Source of the DNA: Saururus chinensis
Taxonomy: Eukaryota; Streptophyta; Magnoliopsida; Piperales; Saururaceae
Direction: 5' to 3'
DNA: 64,000 nt
Assembly: GCA_035235625.1 (NCBI GenBank)
Contig: CP141145.1
Location: 9,548,001-9,612,000, forward strand
Shown piece after piece: positions 56,242 to 64,000 of this stretch. How positions within the stretch are numbered: position 1 is the first letter of the stretch; every line of letters begins with the position of its first letter. Below the pieces are notes generated by a model that saw only the letters and a list, made by a program, of their open reading frames with translations, did no database searches and was not told the DNA's origin. The position numbers and the translations under genes are program-made.

Positions 56242-56769
56242 GATAGTTAGCTTGTATGTTTCAAAATAACATGCTTTAGAATGTTTTTATTTTTATGCTT
56301 ATGCATGTTGTTTCGACTCTAATTAATGAAATGAGTTTAGAATTGGGGCACATGCATGAGTCATGACTAGGCCCATATGCATGGAGTGAGACGATTGCCA
56401 AAAGGGTGTTACCCTTGATGCGATGTAGTGGCGGTTGCCAAAAGGTCATTATGATTCCTCTTGACTCCATGGTCAAACCCACTTGTAGTGTCTAAAAAAC
56501 TAAAAATGCTATCTCTTGATTATGTTTAGTATAGATAAAAGGGCATCTCTTACAAGTATTTTGTAAAGATAAAAACATTATATTTGATGATGATTTGTGA
56601 AATTTAAAATGATGAAAACGATTACCTTTGAATGACTTTATGTTTGATACAAGCTAACCTCATAGCATGTACAAAGTACTCATGCACTCTAACATTGAAG
56701 TGAATAGATTGTCTATAGGCAACATGATAGCATAAAATTTTGAGTTTGTTGTATTTGTTATGTGTAGCT
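56242..56769. other. Unassigned stretch before the copia LTR
   Basis: No gene recognised. A short direct repeat ATTGCCAAAAGG / GTTGCCAAAAGG lies at 56395-56445. Confidence 0.35.
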
Positions 56770-57753
56770 TGTTGGACCATGGTATGGGCTCGGGCCCAGT
56801 TTGGTCCATGTTGTCGTGGTCCAGGTGAGCCGATACAGGCCACAGGGTCCAAGGGTGGTGGGGGCGGTCGCGCTGACCCCACATGTGCCTTCGTTATACT
56901 AATTCGATTGGGACCCGCCGAAGTCACACATGCACACTAGGCATTCGACTAGATCGTGCATTAACACGTTGTGGGGCCCAAGCACATGAATTATGTGTCG
57001 AGGGTGGGATCCGTGGTTAGTGAGGGGTCAACCCTATCACGGGCTTGGTCGTGTTCAAGGAGTAGGCCTTCGTTGGCTCTGAGAGATAGAACCCGCTCTC
57101 GTTGTGTATGAACCTCAAAAGAACCGGAAGAAACGAGTAAGGAAGACCATTTAGAATTGACCACTTATAGGCCCTCCTAAGGGAGGAAATGAGAGGGTAT
57201 TTAAGGGAGAGAAAGAGAGGAGGAAGCCCTAAGATTGGGCCGCCCCACCTCTCTCCCAAATTGCCCCCCCCCCCCCCCCCCCCTCTCTCTATTTGGTTTG
57301 GCTTTCACAAAGAAGGGAGAATCCCTGCTGCCCCTTATCTCGCCTCTCCTTGGTCTCTTTGGCAGGCTGAAAGAAGGAGAAGACTCTCCTCCTTTAATGG
57401 AATGTGGAGGCTGATTCAAGGGCTGGTTCTTGCTGTGATTTTCTTCAAGCCAAGCATTGGTTTGTGAGGGATCTGCACATATAGGTAATCTCCTTTCAAT
57501 TGGCTTGTTTTTCTTGAGATTGGTGTGTGCAGGCTGATCTCTTGGAGGGCGTGCAAGGGCTGGACAGCCCAGTTTAGTACACTATTGATCTGATTTGGTC
57601 TTCTTAATTGCATGATCTATTTGATTGGATATGTTTATTGCTCATTGATTTGGGTTTTATGCATGATTGTTGTAGTTTAATCATAAAGATCGGTTTTTTG
57701 ATTGGTGTGCCACCCCCATCCCACCGTGCTTTTGCTGGTCTGGCCTCTCTTTA
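56770..57753 (+). mobile_element. Ty1/copia 5' LTR (ends approximate)
   Basis: A PBS at 57755 fixes the right end to within a few bases; TGTTGGACC at 56770 is the best start, giving about 984 bp. A TATA-like tatttaag is at 57198-57205. The right end reads CTCTCTTTAG, so the usual CA is not kept. GC-rich for this window. The 3' LTR would be beyond the window. Confidence 0.6.
57264..57283. repeat. Homopolymer (C)20
   Basis: Twenty consecutive C, inside the LTR and about 60 bases after its TATA-like box. The other strand is G20. Its length may be a sequencing or assembly artefact. Confidence 0.9.
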
Positions 57754-57754
57754 G

Positions 57755-57768
57755 TGGTATCGGAGCCT
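57755..57768 (+). promoter_or_regulatory. Primer-binding site, tRNA-iMet type
   Basis: TGGTATCGGAGCCT, differing in one base from the common plant TGGTATCAGAGC. Confidence 0.85.
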
Positions 57769-58530
57769 AGGTGGGGGTTGTAGATCACTGATCCAATCAA
57801 AAATCAATTTGATTGCCCGATCTAGGTTTTGCATGCTAGAATTGGGGATTTGGTGAAATTGATTAATCTACTAGATCCAATCATAGTGCTTTTGTTTTAA
57901 GTTCAAATTGGATATTTATGGGACTATTTTGATTTATTTGCATGCTGGAATTGATGTGATTTGGAGTTTAATTGAAGATTGCATGTTTGTATGCTTATAA
58001 GGGCAAAATAGTCAATTCGGCTTTGAATTTTTGCACAATTAATTCTCTGATCGTGTTCTGGGCACACACTCTCTTTCTGGTCAGCAAGAATTAATTGATT
58101 TATTTTTTTATTAAAATAAATTAATTTTGTGAATTATAAAAGTGTGAATTGACTAAGAATTTTTACATACTCAAAAAATTTTTCTGGACAGAAATATAAA
58201 ATTTTGGCAACCTCTAAATTGTTTATTTTCTATGTTTAAGTACTGAGTAGGGTGTTTAAGGGATTCTAAAATAATAAAATACCTAGATAACCTAATTAGG
58301 GTAACTTCCTTAAGGGGTTAAGAGTTAGTTAGGGTTATTTTGGGAAAGTGACACAAACCCTAATTAAGGTATATCTAAATTAAGTAACTCAACATAATAT
58401 ATTCAACTGTCCCTTAGGCTTGTTTTTAGATTAAAAGTTCTCTAAGCAATTACCTTATTTAGAAGCGGTTAACCTTCCATAAATAGTATTAATTTCCTAT
58501 TCTCTGTCTTTTTTCCTCTGTAGTTGCACG
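57769..58530 (+). other. Copia leader between PBS and gag
   Basis: AT-rich untranslated leader of about 760 bp. A GGTTT/ACTTCC-rich part with repeated ctaattagggt words lies at 58285-58375. No ORF seen. Confidence 0.6.
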
Positions 58531-58940
58531 ATGGCTTCCAAGATGGTCACATCTGAATTAGGAATAGCTGAAAAGCTGAATGCTGACAACTGTCTGGTGT
58601 AGAAGAGAATGATACACCATATCCTAACTCTTTATGATCTTGCTCATGTCATTGAGCAGATCAGTGAGCCATTGCCAGAGGGTACATTAGCTGCTCAAAG
58701 AAAAGCACATGAGAAACTGAAGGATGATGACAACAAGGCTAGGTCCACTATTCTGACTTTCATGGAGCCAAAGATGGAAAAGGCTCTTTGAGAAGTACAA
58801 GTCTACCAAAGAGATGTTGGAAGTAGTTTTTATGTTAGGTATGGGGAACAGACTGAAGCTCATAAGAGGATGTTGCACTCTAAGTATCAAAACTTTAGGA
58901 TGAGGGAGGGAGATGATGTGAATGAGCACCTAAGTGCCAT
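58531..58940 (+). pseudogene. Ty1/copia gag, first part
   Basis: Starts MASKMVTSELGIAEKLNADN at 58531. A TAG stop follows where a Trp is usual in this family (58600-58602). Then KRMIHHILTLYDLAHVIEQI, KAHEKLKDDDNKARSTILTF and MEPKMEKAL with TGA at 58789-58791. The gag core briefly shifts frame (EKYKSTKEML at about 58790-58820) and returns with EAHKRMLHSKYQNFRMREGD to NEHLSA at the solo LTR. It is a UBN2-type gag. The frame continues in phase after the insertion, at 62269. Confidence 0.85.
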
Positions 58941-61900
58941 CGTCATACCCCGGCACTGCCCGACCTGAGCCGAACCCGGTCCAGGGGCCAGTCAAGCACA
59001 CAGGGGTGACAAGGAGATTGAAAAATGATTTAGCGGAAGACATGCCCTAATCACGGGCGATCTAACAAAATTATGGAGTATACGCACCACTTTGAGTAAG
59101 AGTAAATAAGTAGAATTAAAAGAGTTACTTTAACTCTAAAATAACCCACAGTCTCAAACCCACATAGTTATTTAATCCATAGCCCACACTAGGCTCTAAA
59201 ACTCAGTCTCAAATAGTCTAAAGGTAAAATGTAGCACAAAACCAAAATGAGAACTACACCACATGAGTTCTAACATCATAGCAAAAACCAAAGAAACATG
59301 CCACACAAGAGGTCTCCACGTCTACTCCCAAGTCCTCTCCGACCTTTCCTCATAGAGAGGATCATGTCCATCTACGTGTCATGTCATGCAACCCCAAAGC
59401 AAAAGCACAAGAAAGAGGGGTGAGTATAACAAACTTAGCAATGGTTTTTAATATAACTAAAATCATCAGAAACACTACGGCATAGTAATATAACAATTCA
59501 GATCAATGATTGACAAGATATACATCATTTTCTGATCACACATACATATCTACTAAACCTGCATATTAGTGTCTAAATTGCACAATTCAGACTATTTAGA
59601 ATATCACCTACACCGCATGAGAAGTGTCTCTACTACACATTCAAATCATGCAATTCATCATCATATAAACCTGTATGAGTTGTATCTCTAACATACATTT
59701 CAGATCATGCATCAACATCATATAAACATGCATGAGATGTATCTCTAACATACATTTCATATCATGCATCAACATTTTCATTCATCAGGCATGTATAAGT
59801 GTCTCACACGCACTAGTCTAACATGCAAGTCCATACACATAGAGAATAAACTTGCTCTTCAAGGCCAAAGCCCTCGAGCAAACATTTATCAAATAGACAT
59901 GCTCCTCAAGGTCAAAGTCTTCGAGCAACTCCTGCTCCTCAAGGCCAACACCTTCGAGCAACTCCTACTCCTCAAGGCCAACGCCTTCGAGCCACTCTTG
60001 CTCCTCAAGGTCAAAGCCTTCGAGCAACTCCTAGCCATCAAGCCTAAACTCCCGGGCAACCCTGCTTGTCAAGACTAAAGTCCCAAGCAACAACACCTGG
60101 TAAGCCAATGCACTCAGACAAACTAGCTGGATTCTCAGGGTCCAGATAATCTCAATAAGTAAATCTCAACTGCAAGACAAGTATACAACTCGTCCTCATA
60201 TAACTCAATTTGACTCGACTCAACCCAGGGAGTGCACATGTTCTACACACAGGAACTCAAATTAAAACATGTCCCTTCGGACTAATCAAGTTTCGATTAA
60301 GCCAACGACCGATTAATCCGGCACGCAATTTCACCACATTGCATCCAATCGATCAAACTCGGTTAATCTCGATAAAGCCTCAATTGGAAATCCATTTTCA
60401 TGATGCATGCAACATGGTACATACGTGGGCAAGGCATACATGAATCATAATTCATGATAAGTGCTCTCATCAGCCCCTCATGCATCATTCATAATCATAA
60501 TATCAAGCCTCATCATAATCATTAAACCCACATGTGTGTGTACATGGTAGAAGCACCTCACTTGATGTATATCAACATGCTTTGAAATTAACTCACCATC
60601 ATACTACACATGCGCATTAATATCTAATCATAAATTCTAGTAGAAATCATAGGAGAAGAACCATTAAAATCATAACTCAAGTCAAAACCTAACTACAAGC
60701 TAAACATATATAAGCTCATTCACCTCATACTTGAGTCTATGAATAACACTAACATTCACACCTCATTTAACCACATCCTATAATGACATATCAGTCCATT
60801 ATCATGTTGTAACTCTACTGAAAACATGCTTAAACCATAGGAATCAACAACTCATAACTTCAAGATAGCAATTCCAACAAATATATACAACTACAAGCCA
60901 TTTCACATAACTTTAAATATACACCACAACTTCTAACATCAATAGTATGCTCTTCCAGTAGCTTACCCTAGCCCAAAACACTCCACATATACAAAAAAAT
61001 GATATTTTAGAGTAGAGACATCGAAATAAACACATACAAACAATAATCAATTTCTGTAGTGTGGCCATTCGAACGCCCTCTAGGGCCGTTCGATCGGCTA
61101 AACAGGAAAATTGTCGAAATTACAGTGTTGCCGTTCGAACGCCCTGCAGGGCCGTTCGAATGCCAACAAGGCAGATTCGACCTTCTTCTTCATTTCAAAA
61201 TTTCAAACCGAAACTCCATTGATGAAACTTAAAATCTCCATCTAACAACTCAGATGCCATTAAAATTCCATCATACCTTCCAAAAAGCTAATCTACCTCA
61301 TATTAAGATAAAACCCTAAGAAATCGGGATAATAAATTATCATTTACTAATCTCACCATTAAAGCACTAAATCAAGTAAATCCATTTCAAATAAACCATA
61401 AAATCGAGATTTTTACCATAGGAAGACTGAAATTTCAAAGATCCATTACCGTATCACTTGATTAGGTTTGGATTTGATGGTCACCCTTCTTGAAAACCTT
61501 CCAAAGACATAGAGTTTAAGTTAAACTCCATTGAAATCGATTTAACATTGAAAACCTTAATGAAATCTTAGATCTAAGGTTTTTTAAGCATAAAAAACGA
61601 ATTTTTAGATGTAGGGTTTGGAGTAAAGAAGCAAATCAGTGGTTTTGATGTTTAAAATCAAATCAAAATAAAGTGGAAATGATGGATTAAGAATGGCTTA
61701 AGAGAAAACCTAGGATTTAGGCTTAATTAAAGAAAACGTACCTTAATCTCCTTCTAATTTGGGCCTAATTGGGGAACTAGGTCTTAATCACCCTCTCCCA
61801 GCCTATTCCCAAAATGGAAATGGCTCAGATCTTTCTATTTATAGTAGGGTTTGGGGTGTACATAATTAACTAGTGGGGTATGAATAGAAAATTGAGCTAA

Positions 61901-62263
61901 AAATGGGTATTTAGATCATTTGAGCACTAATTAAACCTGGAAAAATTATGAAATTTTTTTATAAAAGTTTGTGTTGATGTCTGGGTTAATTTGGTCCAAA
62001 AACTTTAATTTTGCCAGTGGGGCCCACAAGGGGTCCCGCCAAACCCTAATTTTCGGAAAATTAGTGAAAAATTATAAAAATCCCAAAAATTCAAGTTTGA
62101 CCCAAACCACTTAAAACCAATAATTGTAAAGTTGGTTTTGATTGAAACCATAAGAAATCCCATTTATTTTTTAAACCACCGAATAAATTAGAAAACGCTT
62201 TAACCACGCAACCACCGATAAATAATCATTAAAATAAACCGGTTTAGGATTAGGGATCTTATA
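58941..62263 (-). mobile_element. Reversed solo LTR of the Tekay family, 3323 bp, GCCAT duplication
   Basis: On the minus strand it begins TATAAGATCCC (family TGTAAGATC) at 62263 and ends GGGTATGACG at 58941 (family TGACA). Both terminal dinucleotides have changed by transitions. GCCAT flanks it at 58936-58940 and 62264-62268. It matches 48718-52117 throughout, for example CCGAACCCGGTCC at its right LTR end and TTCCCCC-rich parts, but has only about five units of the 57-bp repeat. TATA-like ctataaatag on the minus strand at 61834-61843. It interrupts the copia gag. Confidence 0.95.
59858..60055. repeat. 33-bp tandem repeat inside the reversed solo LTR
   Basis: About five to six units with the core CTCCTCAAGGCCAACGCCTT plus CGAGCAACTCCTA. 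33 bp is divisible by three, which makes an open frame of 104 codons at 59764-60078 that is not a gene. The other Tekay-family LTRs in the window do not have this array in expanded form. Confidence 0.88.
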
Positions 62264-62960
62264 GCCATGTCCATCATTGCTGATGATCTGAACACACTGG
62301 AGAACCCAATCTCTGAGGGAGTCCAAGTGTCTACAGTATTGAACAACCTTCCCAAATCTTGGGAGAGTGTGGTGGTCTATCTAAATATGAGTGATCGGAA
62401 GATCACAATAGAGGCTCTGACTGCCGCGCTAAGGCTTGAGTAAGAAAGGAGGAACCATGTGAAGGCTTCTGGGGGTGCTGCTACTGCCAATCTGGCACAG
62501 AACTCTGGTGGAGGCAAGAAGGGTGGACAGGGACCTAGTCTCTCTAACAAGAAAGCTTTCAAGAAGAAGGGGAAGAAGCTTCATAACAAGGGCACTGAAA
62601 AAGGGAATGACAAACCTAAAGGTGCTTGCTTCAAGTGTGGCCAGATGGGTCACTTCAAGGTTAACTGTCCCCAAAAAGATGACCATTCAAGCAACTACAA
62701 CAAGGGCAAGAGCAAGGAGATTGTGTGTGTTGTCTCTGAAGTGATGATTGTTGACATCAAGGAAAAGACTTGGTGGTTGGACTCAGGAGTTACAGTGCAT
62801 GTATCTCACTCCAGGGGAACCAAGGGAGAGATGATCAACCTGATGCAGAATAAAGTCTTCATGGGCAACAACACATACTGCAAGGTGGAGGCCATGGGGA
62901 ACTACAAGATTCCCCTGAAGGATGGGTCTACTTAGTCTTGACTGATGTACTCTTTGCTCC
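62264..62960 (+). pseudogene. Ty1/copia gag second part, zinc knuckle and protease start
   Basis: Reads MSIIADDLNTLENPISEGVQ, VLNNLPKSWESVVVYLNM, then TAA where EALTAALRLE ends (62441-62443). A Gly/Lys-rich linker leads to the zinc knuckle CFKCGQMGHFKVNC at about 62630-62671, with all four ligands (C-x2-C-x4-H-x4-C). The protease starts at TWWLDSGVTVHVSHSR (about 62768-62815), with the active-site Asp-Ser-Gly present. The frame shifts near 62935 (KDGST then TAG). Confidence 0.9.
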
Positions 62961-64000
62961 CTCCATCAGGAGGAACCTAATTTCATACCTGTTCTGACGA
63001 AGAAGGGGTTTAAGATTAGGTTCAAGAGGAGTAAGGCTACTGTGGGCAAGGGTAGGACTATGTTATTTACTGCTTCTTTAGTTGATGGCTTATATTGCGT
63101 ATATGTAATGAACTCTTCTGAATCTAATGAAATAAGTGCTTCTGAGTATATTATAATGTATGTGGATGATACCCTGCTGTGGCATATGTGTTTGTGTCAC
63201 ATGAATGTAGATAAGCTACATAAGATGTCGAACGCTAGGTTGTTACCCAAAATATCGAAAGGCCTTCGTGTGTGTGAGGATTGCTTATCGGGAAAGATGA
63301 GCAGGCAATCCTTCCAAAAGGGACAAAGGGCAAATGAACTCTTAGGGGTGGTGCATTCTGATATTTGTGGACCCCTGAATGTTCATACCCACAGAGGGAT
63401 GAAGTATTTCATTACATTCATAGATGACTATTCAAAATATGGGTACATGTATTTAATAAATAAGAAGTCTGATGCCTTAGATAAATTCAAGGAATTTAAA
63501 GCTGAGGTAAAGACTCAGTTAGGCAGGAAAGCAAAAATCCTGAAGACTGACAGGGGTTGCGAGTACACCTCTAACCTATTTAAAGACTATTGTACTGATT
63601 AGGAAATAGTTCATCAATGCACCCTACCGTACACTCGACATCAAAATGGAGTGGTAGAAAGGCATAATAGGATGCTTATAGACATGGTTAGGTCCATGTT
63701 GAATCACTCTGAGTTAGGAACCAACTTCTGGGGTAAGGCTTTAGACACCACCGTGTACATCCTAAATCATGTACAAAGTTAGTTCAACGGACACCTTATG
63801 AGTTATGGACGGGTTGATGTTCAACTTAGGGCACCTTAGAGTGTGGGGATTTAGGGTACACATAAAGGTGCCATACCAGCATAGGTCAAAGCTAGGCCCC
63901 AAGACCATAAAGTGCAACTTTATTGGTTATTGTGACCACTCTAAAGGGTACCGATTCATCGTCCACCACACGGATGGGATAGTGGGGGTAATAGAGTCTA
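62961..64000 (+). pseudogene. Ty1/copia pre-integrase and integrase, running off the window
   Basis: From 63042 the frame reads through the end of protease into the GAG-pre-integrase module (LLWHMCLCHMNVDKLHKMSN, CEDCLSGKMSRQSF), giving the H..H..C..C zinc site. The catalytic core follows: Asp in VVHSDICGP (63360), FITFIDDYSKYGYMYLINKK, Asp in ILKTDRGCEY (63548), a TAG stop at 63600-63602, and Glu in GVVERHNRM (63655). Beyond, LNHSELGTNFWGKALDTTVY, then a frame change with RTPYELWTG and FIGYCDHSKGYRF towards the window end. RT and RNase H would lie outside. Several stops, so dead. Confidence 0.93.

Noticed and set aside
59764..60078. Frame of 104 codons with Leu/Lys/Ala/Phe/Glu repeats
   Set aside because: It is the 33-bp repeat in an LTR read in an open frame.
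63159..63170. YVDD, which looks like the catalytic motif of reverse transcriptase
   Set aside because: It lies just before LLWHMCLCH, the pre-integrase zinc site, and has no RT motifs around it. A chance resemblance.

Overview
The window is a block of plant intergenic heterochromatin made almost entirely of LTR retrotransposons nested in one another. The retroelement proteins that can still be read (Ty3/gypsy Tekay-like chromovirus, Ty3/gypsy Athila/Tat-like, Ty1/copia) are typical of flowering plants with medium to large genomes. The species cannot be told from the sequence. I found no host gene, rRNA, tRNA or CRISPR array. Every coding region I could identify is a broken transposon gene.

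Layout. 1-2225 is the 3' part of a long LTR cut off by the window edge. 2226-22880 is a cluster of degraded copies of one copia-like family with LTRs of about 1.25 kb. The copies carry gag and a second small ORF, but no reverse transcriptase or integrase can be seen. Three copies or fragments lie on the minus strand and one on the plus strand. They contain an 8 x 55-bp minisatellite (2410-2847) and a 3.27-kb fold-back LTR element (7180-10446) with perfect 5-bp target-site duplications. 22994-33083 is an Athila/Tat-like gypsy element on the plus strand. Its gag is split by two solo LTRs (25605-26477 and 26967-30778) and its RT-integrase part is missing. 33084-42315 is a related element on the minus strand with gag, protease, RT, RNase H and integrase recognisable. 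A solo LTR (37567-39524) splits its RT.

42316-52117 is a Tekay-like chromovirus on the plus strand: truncated 5' LTR, PBS, gag, protease, RT, RNase H, integrase, chromodomain-like tail, PPT and a full 3.4-kb 3' LTR. 52118-55474 is another copy of the copia-like family (gag plus LTR, minus strand). 55475-56769 is mostly unassigned but holds a CACTA-type terminal sequence. 56770-64000 is a Ty1/copia element running off the window: LTR, PBS, gag with a zinc knuckle, protease and integrase. Its gag is split by a reversed solo LTR of the Tekay family (58941-62263).

Several insertions have exact 5-bp target-site duplications and sit inside reading frames that resume in phase on the far side, so the order of events can be read. 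The strongest candidates for something undescribed are the copia-like family that lacks pol but keeps two ORFs, one LTR of that family with a PBS on one side and a PPT on the other (tandem elements sharing an LTR), and the fold-back LTR element. Identities were judged by eye, with no alignment or database search.
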